A stretch of DNA of 64,000 bases from an uncultured Collinsella sp. (GTDB taxonomy: Bacteria; Actinomycetota; Coriobacteriia; Coriobacteriales; Coriobacteriaceae), in the NCBI GenBank assembly GCA_958439425.1, contig CAUBVH010000001.1:124001-188000 (forward strand), written 5' to 3'. This document shows, piece after piece, positions 51,285-59,625 of the stretch. The translations under genes were made by a program, and so were the position numbers. Positions within the stretch are counted from its first letter, which is position 1, and the number at the start of each line of letters is the position of its first letter. A model generated the notes under the pieces. That model did not search any database and was not told the DNA's origin. It was given only the letters and a program-made list of their open reading frames with translations.

Positions 51285-51404
51285 CCAGCTTGAGTGCTTT
51301 CGTCCAAAGGGACGATTTCCTGTCGACTCGTGTAAGATTCCGAGTAGATGTCGCGACTTATTCGCGACCGCTCCTTCTCAAGCGACCGATCAGGGTGATA
51401 TTTC

Positions 51405-53846
51405 GTGGCAGAGCGTCCGACATACAAGCTCAGGTTTCTCGATCCCAAGAAGCGCTTTCCGGCGATGTCCGAGCAGCCTGCGGGACGCTCATATGGCGTG
51501 GTCTGGAAACTCTTTGGCGAGGATCAGCATGAATCTTGTTATGTCGTCGAATTCGTTGGCAAAAGCCATGTGTCGCTTTTGGGCTACGTAAGCGTTTCGG
51601 GTGAGGTGTACAAGGTGGACCGCCCCGTTAGCGAGGCTCCGCTGCCCAACGATCCCGACATGGAACTGGTCCTTGACGAGTCGGACTCCGGTATTGGTGA
51701 GATTATGGTGAGGGGAGCAAACGGCACGATGCGCGCGTGCGCGCGAACCGTCGGCTCTCCCGAAGGCCCCATGCGCGAACAGTCCGATCACGAGACATGG
51801 AATTCGACCCGCTCCCTTCCTTACGGTGAGTTCATGGCATCGATGTTCCTGCGCTACGTGATATTCGCTGACTCCGAAAATACCATTGCGAGCACGGCGG
51901 ACGCCGACGGACTCGACGAGGGTATGCAAAACGTTGTCGACAAGATCAAGCTCGTAAAGTTGCCCGAGCCGGTCGAGGTGTTTTTGGGCTTTAACACGGC
52001 ACCGCTCCCTGACGCTATCGAGACGCTGCTCTACCGCGTTGACCATGCCGAGAATCCGAGCGGTATCGAGCGCTATGCCGCCGCCCTTATGAGTGAAATT
52101 GACTTGCCCCGCTTGCACACCATCGCCGCTAAGTCCGAGATGAGCCTGGCTCGCATCGATCGCTCAAAGCTTTTCTATCTCAATTTTGATCGCAGCCTGC
52201 TGGACCAGGACGAGATTGACATGCTGCTTGCCATCGAGTGCCGTCTTAACCGTCTCTCCGGCATCCTTGAGCACATCGGGGCCGGATTGGTCCCTGCGGC
52301 ATCCTCGCCGAGCCTTGAGGGCTGCGCGCTCTTTGATGCGTGGCATATCGCCAAGACGACCAACGATGTTCCCCGACTGCTCGATACGGCCTCGAGCGAT
52401 AACCCGTGGGGCAAACCGGGTACGGTGGCTTGCCAGCCGGGCGGTGAGTGGGATGTGCGTACCCGCTTCGCGCGTATTGTCGAGGCGCTTAACGTGGTCA
52501 CGCGGCTCGACTATACCTATCGGGCAAACGTTGCCGAGGGGATCATGCTCGTTCGGTTTGGGCAGTCTGTCGTTGATGCCATGCCGCAACGTGAATACGA
52601 CGCTCAAGATGACGCCTGGCGCGAGTTGGACGAGGACGCGCGTGCGATCTGGGCCGCGGAGCACGATGCGCGCGTGGCACTCACGCTTGCAGCAGCGTGT
52701 TTTGCCGCGGGCACCTGCATCACGCGCTGCTATGTGCAGATTGCTGCTCCCGGCAGTGAGCAGGGCGAGCGCGTTGTCGCAACGTATTTCTTTGGGCGCG
52801 CGGCCTATCTGGCCGATTGCGTGCCTGTCGTCAAGGATCTTGAGAGCATGGACATGGACGATATGCCGTGCAAGCGTGTACTTGAGGCGTATGAGTCAAC
52901 CGCTCCGGAGACGATTGAGCCTGCGGAGGTTCATGCTCGTCCGCGTGATGACCATCGCACGCTGCCGCCGGCGCTGCGCGATCTGCTGCTTGCCGATACG
53001 GCTGACGAGTTGGAGGTCATGGAAGAGGACGACGACCCATACGTGGCCCGTGTTGTTGAATTGCGCGAGCAGGCAAAAGTCGACCGTACAGGTGCTTTTG
53101 AAGGCTTTTCCCGTCTTGTCGAGGAGTCGGAGGCTAAGTGCGCCGTCGCCGAGCTTTTGGCGACAGGTCCGGTTCAAACGCAGTTTTGCGATAACCAGCT
53201 GGTGCGCATGGTGCTACCGGTGTTGGAAGAAGACCGCTCTGTGCGAATCCTTCGTGCGCCCGATGCGCTGTACTTTGCCCAGCACGAGATCTGCAGTTTT
53301 TACGCCGAGCAAGAGGACTTTGAACGAGCACTGCCCGAGGTGCGCCATCTTTACGATCTGGCGCGCTCGTCCATGCAGTCGCACTTTGCGCTCATCAACG
53401 TGCTCGCGCGTCTGGAGCGCTTTGACGAGATTATCGAGGTGGCGCGCCACGGCCTACGTATTGCCAGCGATCGTTCTGCAATCGGCTACCTGTTCTATCG
53501 CTTGGCGTTTGCCTATTGGAATTGCGATCAGCTCGACCTGGCGCTGGCTTGTTACCGTCTGGTGCCGCGCGGCGAGGAGTCGGGCAGCAGCGCGCTGGAA
53601 GAAATGCAGGGCCTTATGAACGAGATGGGTGTCAGCGAGCCTCCGACGTTCGAGGAAGCGGTCGAGACCATCCGCAGGGCTGGACTCGAATTGCCGCCCG
53701 TGCCCGCGGTGGCCAACCAGCTTGCGGATGCCGCCGTGCAGCTGGTCGATAACGGCTTCTTTTTCCTGGCGCGCGGTTGCATCTTCCAAATGTGGCGTAC
53801 CATGGGCAACGACGAGCTCGGCTCCCTCAACCGCTCGCTGGGGTAG
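51405..53846 (+). CDS. Large protein of unknown function with C-terminal TPR-like helices
   Basis: This 813-residue soluble protein has no signal peptide or membrane helix. The last 250 residues look like tetratricopeptide-type helical repeats (for example EICSFYAEQEDFERALPEVRHLY, ALINVLARLERFDEIIEVARHGL, FAYWNCDQLDLALACYRLVP). The first 500 residues match no family I know; they include a mixed region around FYLNFDRSLLDQDEIDMLLAIE and a Cys-containing stretch AACFAAGTCITRCYV. The start is GTG with AGGGTG upstream. It lies between tRNA-Arg and tRNA-Ser genes. TPR parts suggest a scaffold or regulator. Confidence 0.75.
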   Translation: MAERPTYKLRFLDPKKRFPAMSEQPAGRSYGVVWKLFGEDQHESCYVVEFVGKSHVSLLGYVSVSGEVYKVDRPVSEAPLPNDPDMELVLDESDSGIGEIMVRGANGTMRACARTVGSPEGPMREQSDHETWNSTRSLPYGEFMASMFLRYVIFADSENTIASTADADGLDEGMQNVVDKIKLVKLPEPVEVFLGFNTAPLPDAIETLLYRVDHAENPSGIERYAAALMSEIDLPRLHTIAAKSEMSLARIDRSKLFYLNFDRSLLDQDEIDMLLAIECRLNRLSGILEHIGAGLVPAASSPSLEGCALFDAWHIAKTTNDVPRLLDTASSDNPWGKPGTVACQPGGEWDVRTRFARIVEALNVVTRLDYTYRANVAEGIMLVRFGQSVVDAMPQREYDAQDDAWRELDEDARAIWAAEHDARVALTLAAACFAAGTCITRCYVQIAAPGSEQGERVVATYFFGRAAYLADCVPVVKDLESMDMDDMPCKRVLEAYESTAPETIEPAEVHARPRDDHRTLPPALRDLLLADTADELEVMEEDDDPYVARVVELREQAKVDRTGAFEGFSRLVEESEAKCAVAELLATGPVQTQFCDNQLVRMVLPVLEEDRSVRILRAPDALYFAQHEICSFYAEQEDFERALPEVRHLYDLARSSMQSHFALINVLARLERFDEIIEVARHGLRIASDRSAIGYLFYRLAFAYWNCDQLDLALACYRLVPRGEESGSSALEEMQGLMNEMGVSEPPTFEEAVETIRRAGLELPPVPAVANQLADAAVQLVDNGFFFLARGCIFQMWRTMGNDELGSLNRSLG

Positions 53847-53897
53847 GGGCGAAAACTGCAAGGAGGAAAGGCCGCCGGGCAATTAGAAAATTCCCTC

Positions 53898-53926
53898 TTG
53901 CCCAACTTCGACTGTTTGGTTACTAT
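53898..53926 (+). promoter_or_regulatory. Promoter of tRNA-Ser
   Basis: TTGCCC (53898-53903) and TACTAT (53921-53926) are 17 bases apart; the tRNA starts 14 bases downstream. Confidence 0.7.
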
Positions 53927-53940
53927 AGAACGGCTGTTAC

Positions 53941-54031
53941 GGAGAGCTGACCGAGAGGCCGAAGGTGCTCGCCTGCTAAGCGAGTATGCCCCAAAAGGGC
54001 ATCTGGGGTTCGAATCCCCAGCTCTCCGCCA
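53941..54031 (+). tRNA. tRNA-Ser (GCT)
   Basis: This 91-base class II tRNA has anticodon GCT in CTGCTAAG, a long variable arm (TATGCCCCAAAAGGGCAT), T-arm GGGGTTCGAATCCCC, acceptor GGAGAGC/GCTCTCC, discriminator G and encoded CCA. It reads AGC and AGU. Confidence 0.95.
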
Positions 54032-54296
54032 GTACGAATTTGAAGAAGGGTCCCATTTGGGGCCCTTTTTATTATCAAGAATGGCGGCTGGGGATTCGAA
54101 CCCGAGAGGGCACGGGCGTTAAGCAAACGCGAAAGCGTTTGTAGCCCGTGGGCGAAAAGCCGCCAGGCTTTGAAGCTGGAGGGCATGCGCAGCATGCCCG
54201 GACATCCCCAGCTCTCCGCCAGTATGACTTGAAAGAAGGGTTCCGAAAGGGGCCCTTTTTTAGTTGAACCACGTTAGCTGGGGATTCGAACCCTCA
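54014..54296 (+). repeat. tRNA-tail duplication element behind tRNA-Ser
   Basis: The tRNA tail plus terminator starting at 54014 is repeated from 54204. Each copy is followed by an inverted T-arm: GCTGGGGATTCGAACCC (54087-54103) and AGCTGGGGATTCGAACCC (54276-54293). Both are exact reverse complements of this tRNA. The core differs from the Leu/Arg core but has the same plan (AAACGC-GAA-AGCGTTT hairpin flanked by GGGC/GCCC, then GGGCATGC-GCA-GCATGCCC). Confidence 0.83.
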
Positions 54297-54325
54297 AAAA
54301 AAGAGGCATCCTTTCGGACGCCTCC
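54296..54325 (-). terminator. Rho-independent terminator of dacA
   Basis: On the minus strand, arms GAGGCGTCC and GGATGCCTC (one mismatch) with a short loop are followed by eight Ts. The terminator begins where the tRNA-Ser repeat ends. Confidence 0.8.
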
Positions 54326-54352
54326 TTTCAGTGGGCTTATTATTCTTGCGCA

Positions 54353-55693
54353 CTACACCTCGGGCGCCTTGGCGACGGTCTCGCTTTCTGCCGTGAGCGG
54401 GCGGTTGTCGATGCGACGGCCCAGACGGTCGAGCTTCACAAGGAGCCATTCAATGGGATTCGGCCCAGCGCCTTCTTCGTCGGCAACCAGGTCCATGACG
54501 GCGATCTTGGTGCCGTCCTGCTTGAGCGTAACGCTACCCACCTTATCGCCCACATGCACCGTGCCCGAAAGATCGTCGTAGCTAACCTTTTCGGTCACCT
54601 CGCCGGCAAGGGAAAACACGGTCGCTTGCGCCGTAGGATCGGCGAGCGTGGCGTCGATCGTCTTATCCGTCCAGTCGGTTTGGCCAATACGCGCCATAAG
54701 CGGGTTGCCGTTGGCGGTCTTTTCCTGCGTGTTGGCGATTGCGACCGTCACCTTGTGACCGTAGTACCAATTGGCAAGGGTTGCGGTATCGGTAAAGCGC
54801 TGGTCGGTGGTGGTGGAGTTCAAAACGACGGTGTAGATCTCGTCGCCGTCGCGGTTGTAGGCACCCGTAAAGCAATAGCCCGCGTCGTCGGTGGTGCCGG
54901 TCTTGCCACCGATGTTGCCATCTTGGCCCAGCAAATAGTTATGCGTGTCCATGGAATGCGAATGGTCGGCGCCGTCGGCGCCCGTGACCTCGATCCAGGA
55001 ATCCTCGCTCGCTACGACCTCGCGGATCGTGTCGTTTTTCATGGCCTCCTGCATCATCAGCGCTACGTCGTGTGCGGTTGAGTGCATATCGCCAGCCCAC
55101 TCATCAAAGTCCAGACCATGCGGGTTTTCAAAAAGCGTACCGGTGCAGCCGAGCTTCTTAGCGCGCTCGTTCATGGCCTTCACAAAGGTGGCCTCGGCGT
55201 CTTTGGTCTTAGGCTCGATCTTCTTGCCCACATATTCGGCGAGCACGATGGCGGCGTCGTTGCCCGAGGGAATCATCAGGCCGCGCAGTGCCTGCTCCAC
55301 GGTAAGCTCGTCGCCTTCGAGCAAGCCGGCGGTCGAATTGCCCACGGTGGCCGCGGTGTTGCTTACCGTGACCTTCTCGTCCATCTTGCAATTCTCGACG
55401 GTTAGGATTGCGGTCATGACCTTGGTGATCGAGGCGATTTTGACCTGCTCATCGGCGCCGCGCCCATAGTAGACGGTGCCGTCTTTGCCCATGACGAGGG
55501 CATTGGTCGCATCGATATCGGGCAGGTTTTCGGCCGTGATGCCGCGCGCATCGGCGGTTTTGCCGCAAACATTGTCGGTCGTGAGCACTTGGGCGCCGGC
55601 GACGGTGGGCACGCCAGCGGCAAGGGCGATAGCGCAGACAAAGCCGGCGGCAAGCTGGGCTGAGCGCTTTGCAAAAGAGATGAGGGACTTCAC
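54353..55693 (-). CDS. dacA: D-alanyl-D-alanine carboxypeptidase (PBP5 family, S11)
   Basis: This secreted serine peptidase trims the terminal D-Ala from peptidoglycan pentapeptides. The mature part has the active-site triad motifs SITKV (SxxK), PSGND (SxN) and GGKTGTTDDAG (KTG), followed by a C-terminal PBP5-associated beta domain. An amphipathic end (IEWLLVKLDRLGRRI) could anchor it to the membrane. A signal peptide (about 1-33, AAGFVCAIALAAGVPTVAGAQ) is present. I chose the GTG at 55693 because the only good -10 (TATACT, plus 55733-55738) lies between it and the upstream ATG. The start is therefore tentative; total length is 446 residues. Confidence 0.9.
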   Translation of the reverse strand: MKSLISFAKRSAQLAAGFVCAIALAAGVPTVAGAQVLTTDNVCGKTADARGITAENLPDIDATNALVMGKDGTVYYGRGADEQVKIASITKVMTAILTVENCKMDEKVTVSNTAATVGNSTAGLLEGDELTVEQALRGLMIPSGNDAAIVLAEYVGKKIEPKTKDAEATFVKAMNERAKKLGCTGTLFENPHGLDFDEWAGDMHSTAHDVALMMQEAMKNDTIREVVASEDSWIEVTGADGADHSHSMDTHNYLLGQDGNIGGKTGTTDDAGYCFTGAYNRDGDEIYTVVLNSTTTDQRFTDTATLANWYYGHKVTVAIANTQEKTANGNPLMARIGQTDWTDKTIDATLADPTAQATVFSLAGEVTEKVSYDDLSGTVHVGDKVGSVTLKQDGTKIAVMDLVADEEGAGPNPIEWLLVKLDRLGRRIDNRPLTAESETVAKAPEV

Positions 55694-55732
55694 AGATTTC
55701 GCTTTCGACGGGATGGTCTCTTCTGGAACTAG

Positions 55733-55738
55733 AGTATA
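55733..55738 (-). promoter_or_regulatory. -10 element of dacA
   Basis: TATACT on the minus strand, about 40 bases before the chosen start. No good -35 is visible, which would fit activation by a regulator such as the divergent response regulator. Confidence 0.4.
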
Positions 55739-55890
55739 TCGTTTGCCGGTGTCGGCGATCATCGCGTGCGTGCGTGGCCCACATCCGCGCCCGAACGGGC
55801 ACAAGGGTGCTTAAGGCCGACTTAATCACCCACGCTTGTTGTGTGTGGCATGCGCCCCCTCGGGCATAATGGAGCGCGAGAGGAGCACGC

Positions 55891-56586
55891 ATGAACGAGC
55901 GCATTTTGGTAGTTGATGACGAAAAGGCCATCGCCGACTTGGTTGGTATCTACCTTACAAAAGAAGGCTTTGACGTACAGGTCGCCTATAGCGGGGCCGA
56001 TGCTGCCAAGGCAATCTTGGAGCAGGAGTTTGATCTGGCGCTGCTGGATGTCATGCTGCCCGATATCGATGGCTTTGAGCTGCTACGTACGATCCGTTCC
56101 AGCCATACCTATCCCGTGATCATGCTGACGGCGCGCGATGCCCAGCAAGACAAGATCGAGGGCCTTTCGCTTGGCGCGGACGATTATGTGGTCAAGCCGT
56201 TCCGTCCGCTTGAGCTCATCGCACGCGTGCACGCTCAGCTTCGTCGCTACACCAGCTACGGTAGCCGCGCGCAGGCGGCCGAGTCGCCGACCATCCAGCT
56301 CGACGGCCTTGAGATCAACCGCGATGCTCGTTCCGTGACAGTGGACGGTTCACCGGTTCGCCTCACGCCCATCGAGTATTCCATCTTGCTGTATCTGGTC
56401 GAGCATCGCGGCAGCGTGGTGGCCGTGGAGGACCTGTTCCGCGCGGTGTGGAACGAGGATTTTATGCCCGGCTCCAACAATACGGTGATGGTGCACATTC
56501 GCCACCTGCGCGAAAAGATCGGCGACGACGCTCAAAAGCCGCGCTTTATCAAAAACGTCTGGGGCGTCGGCTACATAATCGAATAA
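55891..56586 (+). CDS. OmpR-family response regulator (VanR-like)
   Basis: The 231 residues comprise a receiver domain with the acidic pocket D9/D10, phospho-acceptor D53 (LLDVMLPD) and Lys102 (VVKPF), and a winged-helix DNA-binding domain ending KNVWGVGYIIE. The overall wording is closest to VanR-type regulators. GAGAGGAG precedes the ATG. The sensor kinase follows 25 bases later, and dacA is divergent, so it may control that gene in response to cell-wall signals (inference). Confidence 0.92.
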   Translation: MNERILVVDDEKAIADLVGIYLTKEGFDVQVAYSGADAAKAILEQEFDLALLDVMLPDIDGFELLRTIRSSHTYPVIMLTARDAQQDKIEGLSLGADDYVVKPFRPLELIARVHAQLRRYTSYGSRAQAAESPTIQLDGLEINRDARSVTVDGSPVRLTPIEYSILLYLVEHRGSVVAVEDLFRAVWNEDFMPGSNNTVMVHIRHLREKIGDDAQKPRFIKNVWGVGYIIE

Positions 56587-56611
56587 CGCCTTTGATGGTG
56601 GGGAAGTGGAT

Positions 56612-57850
56612 ATGACAAAAGACGATAGGCAGGCATTCGAGGTGCCCGATCGACTCTTTGAATACGTGAGGTCGGTCGTCGACAACCGCGCGCTTGCAAC
56701 GGTGCTGCTCTTTTTGCTGAGCCTGCTGCTGATTGGCATCGATAACATCGCTGGAATCTTGGCGGTGCTGCTTGTCGGCTTTTTGCTGATCGATCGATTT
56801 GAAATCGTACGCCGCTGCGTGGTGATTGGCGGTGCCGCGTGGGCCATGACGTTGGCGATTGGCGCCATGGCACTCGGCGGCATCGAAGGGCCGGTGCTGT
56901 TCGATGCCGGCTTTGTATTCAACATGTTTGGCTTTGTGCTGGCGCTTGCCGTGTGCGTGCTGTTCTTTTGCGGCCGCGCCCTGTACTACCAGGGCTATGA
57001 GCAGGGCGAGCAGCATGCCGATTGTGTGCTGGCCGCTCGTATTCAAGATCGCCTGATCGATCACCCCGACACCTGGGACAACATCGACGGCGACTTCCTG
57101 GAGGTCGAGGGCGCACTCAACCGTGTGCGCGATCGCGAGCGCAAGGTGCAACAGGCCTTGCGTGACGAGTCTCATCGCAAGGACGATCTGGTCACGTACT
57201 TGGCACATGACCTACGCACCCCGCTTGCCAGTGTGGTGGGCTATCTTTCGCTGCTGCAAGAGGCTCCTGAGCTGCCGGTTGAGCAACGTGCGCACTTTAC
57301 GGGCGTGGCGCTCGACAAGGCGCACCGGCTCGATGCACTCATCGAAGAGTTCTTCGATATCACGCGCTTTGACTTCCACGATATCGTGCTCACGCGCGGC
57401 TATGTTGATCTGGGGTTGCTGCTGGCTCAGGTGGCTGACGAGTTCTATCCCATCCTCAACGAGCAACATAAGGAAGCCCAGGTTGATATTCGCGAGGACC
57501 TGACGGTGCTCGTGGATGGCGATAAGATGGCCCGCGTGTTTAACAACATCATGAAAAACGCCGTCGCCTATAGCTATGAGGGCTCGACTATCACGATTGA
57601 GGCCAGGCGCCAAGACGATGGCGGCGTGCGCGTGCGCTTTATCAATCAGGGCGATCCTATCCCTGCGGCTAAGCTCAAGGTGATCTTTGAGAAGTTCTAT
57701 CGCCTGGATGCGGCGCGTGCGACCAATCGCGGTGGTGCCGGTTTGGGCCTTGCTATTGCCAAGGAGATCATCGCGGCACACGGCGGTACCGTTGCATGTG
57801 AATCGACGCCCGAACACACGATATTCACCATCGAGCTGCCCGCCGCATAG
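56612..57850 (+). CDS. Sensor histidine kinase (VanS-like)
   Basis: This 412-residue kinase has four or so hydrophobic helices in the first 130 residues (about 28-125) with little extracellular loop. The phospho-acceptor region LAHDLRTPLASVVGYLSLLQ and the ATPase domain (N-box NIMKNAVAYSYEG, F-box FEKFYRLD, G-box GGAGLGLAIAKEI) follow. HDLRTPL is the VanS-type H-box. It pairs with the regulator just upstream. A GTG two codons before the ATG is an alternative start. Confidence 0.92.
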   Translation: MTKDDRQAFEVPDRLFEYVRSVVDNRALATVLLFLLSLLLIGIDNIAGILAVLLVGFLLIDRFEIVRRCVVIGGAAWAMTLAIGAMALGGIEGPVLFDAGFVFNMFGFVLALAVCVLFFCGRALYYQGYEQGEQHADCVLAARIQDRLIDHPDTWDNIDGDFLEVEGALNRVRDRERKVQQALRDESHRKDDLVTYLAHDLRTPLASVVGYLSLLQEAPELPVEQRAHFTGVALDKAHRLDALIEEFFDITRFDFHDIVLTRGYVDLGLLLAQVADEFYPILNEQHKEAQVDIREDLTVLVDGDKMARVFNNIMKNAVAYSYEGSTITIEARRQDDGGVRVRFINQGDPIPAAKLKVIFEKFYRLDAARATNRGGAGLGLAIAKEIIAAHGGTVACESTPEHTIFTIELPAA

Positions 57851-57911
57851 CTAGCGTGCCCTTACAAACACTTGACAATGTGCTCACGTGCGTATGAGCC
57901 GCGATTCCTAC

Positions 57912-57940
57912 TATCGATACTGCTGAATTGATATCGATAT
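57912..57940 (+). promoter_or_regulatory. Twin palindromes upstream of pstB
   Basis: TATCGATA (57912-57919) and ATATCGATAT (57931-57940) have centres 20 bp apart, on the same face of the helix. They lie just before the pstB ribosome-binding site (GGAGGTG). TTGACA further upstream (57874-57879) could be the -35. They are possible operator sites; the regulator is unknown. Confidence 0.4.
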
Positions 57941-57953
57941 GGAGGTGTGCGGT

Positions 57954-58829
57954 ATGACGGCTGCTGCGGCTGTGGAGCCCACGGAGCTTGAAGAACTCAT
58001 GGAAGCGCAGGCCGAGGCCGCGCATGAGCGCGAGGTTGGGGATGCGACTCGCCCCACGGCAGAGGATCTTGCCGCCTCGCCGACGCGCATCGACGTCGAG
58101 GGCCTCGACCTGTTCTATGGCGACCACCATGCGCTCAAGGACGTGAATATCAAGATCCGCGACAAGCAGATCACCTCGTTCATCGGGCCTTCGGGCTGCG
58201 GAAAGTCCACGTTGCTGCGCTGCTTTAACCGCATGAACGACGGCATCAAGGATTGCCGCATCGAGGGCAAGATTGCGCTCGATGGTCAAGATATCCTGGG
58301 CGATTGCGACATCTGCCGTTTGCGCCAGCGCGTGGGCATGGTGTTCCAACGCCCCAACCCATTTCCCATGAGCATCTACGACAACGTCGCCTACGGTCCT
58401 CGCGGTATGGGTGTGCGCGACCGCGCCGTGCTCGATGAGCTGGTCGAGGACTCCCTGCGTCGCGCTGCCCTGTGGGACGAGGTCAAGGACAAGCTCAAAG
58501 AGTCGGGCCTGGGTCTTTCGGGTGGACAGCAGCAGCGCCTGTGCATCGCCCGCGCACTTGCCGTGCAGCCCGACATTCTGCTGATGGACGAGCCCACGAG
58601 CGCCCTCGATCCCGTGTCGACGCTGGTGGTGGAGCAGCTTGCCTGCGAGCTCAAGGAGACCTGCACGTTGGTGGTCGTTACGCACAATATGCAGCAGGCG
58701 GCGCGCATCTCCGACTCGGTCGCGTTTTTCTTGCTGGGCGAGCTGGTGGAGCACGCGCCCACCGCTCAGCTCTTCAAAAAACCGACCGATTCGCGCACAG
58801 CGGATTATTTGACGGGACGTTTTGGCTGA
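57954..58829 (+). CDS. pstB: Phosphate ABC transporter ATP-binding protein PstB (orphan)
   Basis: PstB powers high-affinity phosphate import by PstSCA. The ATPase motifs are perfect: GPSGCGKSTLLRCFNRMND, VFQRPNPFPMSIYDNVAYGPR (PstB hallmark), LSGGQQQRLCIARALA, ILLMDEPTSALDP and the switch VVTHNMQQAARISD. About 45 extra residues rich in Ala and Glu precede the domain (291 in total). The partner genes pstS, pstC, pstA and phoU are not in this window; instead a PhoB/PhoR-like pair follows. Confidence 0.93.
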   Translation: MTAAAAVEPTELEELMEAQAEAAHEREVGDATRPTAEDLAASPTRIDVEGLDLFYGDHHALKDVNIKIRDKQITSFIGPSGCGKSTLLRCFNRMNDGIKDCRIEGKIALDGQDILGDCDICRLRQRVGMVFQRPNPFPMSIYDNVAYGPRGMGVRDRAVLDELVEDSLRRAALWDEVKDKLKESGLGLSGGQQQRLCIARALAVQPDILLMDEPTSALDPVSTLVVEQLACELKETCTLVVVTHNMQQAARISDSVAFFLLGELVEHAPTAQLFKKPTDSRTADYLTGRFG

Positions 58830-58893
58830 TACCATCTCGTAAAGGTACCTTTAGGGTTAAGATGCGGTCATGCCGGCCGCAAAGGGGTTCAAC

Positions 58894-59622
58894 ATGATCT
58901 ACTACGTCGAGGACGATGACAACATCAGGGATTTGACGGTCTATGCGCTGCGCAAGCAGGGAATCGAGGCCGAGGGCTTTTCGTGCGACGGCGAGTTTAA
59001 GGCCGCCGTGGCGCGACGGGTACCCGATGCCGTCCTGCTCGACATCATGCTGCCCGATACCGATGGTTTGGCGATTATGCGTCGCCTGCGCGCCGACCGC
59101 CTGACGGCGACGGTGCCCATCATGATGCTTACTGCCAAGGACACCGAGCTCGACAAGGTGATGGCGCTCGATGGCGGTGCCGACGATTACCTGACTAAGC
59201 CGTTTTCGCTCATGGAGCTTGCGAGCCGTTGCCGCGCACTGCTGCGTCGCGGCGGCATGGTCAAGCAGGCGAGCGATGTGCTCAGTGTGGGCGACATCGT
59301 GCTCTCGCCCAGCCATCGCGAGGTGACCGTTGCCGGCGAGCCGCTTAAGCTCACCCTGCGCGAGTTCGACCTGCTTGAGTATCTCATGCGCAAGCCCGGC
59401 GTGGTCTTTACCCGCGAGTCGTTGCTGCAGAGCGTGTGGGGCTGGGACTTCGACGGCGGTTCGCGCACCGTTGACGTGCACGTGCAGACGCTTCGCCAAA
59501 AACTGGGCGAGCATGCCAGCGCCATCGAGACCGTGCGCGGCGTGGGCTACCGCTTGGCTGAGCCTTCTGCCGGTGATGGTGCCGAAGGTGACGACACCGC
59601 GTCCACCGCATCGGAGGAGTAA
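58894..59622 (+). CDS. OmpR/PhoB-family response regulator
   Basis: The 242 residues contain a receiver domain (acidic residues EDDDN at 6-10, phospho-Asp50 in LLDIMLPD, Lys102) and a winged-helix domain ending ETVRGVGYRLAEP. A short acidic Ser/Thr tail follows. The ATG at 58894 has AAAGGGG upstream. Its position between pstB and a PhoR-like kinase suggests a phosphate regulator (PhoB/PhoP), although sequence alone does not prove it. Confidence 0.9.
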   Translation: MIYYVEDDDNIRDLTVYALRKQGIEAEGFSCDGEFKAAVARRVPDAVLLDIMLPDTDGLAIMRRLRADRLTATVPIMMLTAKDTELDKVMALDGGADDYLTKPFSLMELASRCRALLRRGGMVKQASDVLSVGDIVLSPSHREVTVAGEPLKLTLREFDLLEYLMRKPGVVFTRESLLQSVWGWDFDGGSRTVDVHVQTLRQKLGEHASAIETVRGVGYRLAEPSAGDGAEGDDTASTASEE

Positions 59623-59625
59623 CCC

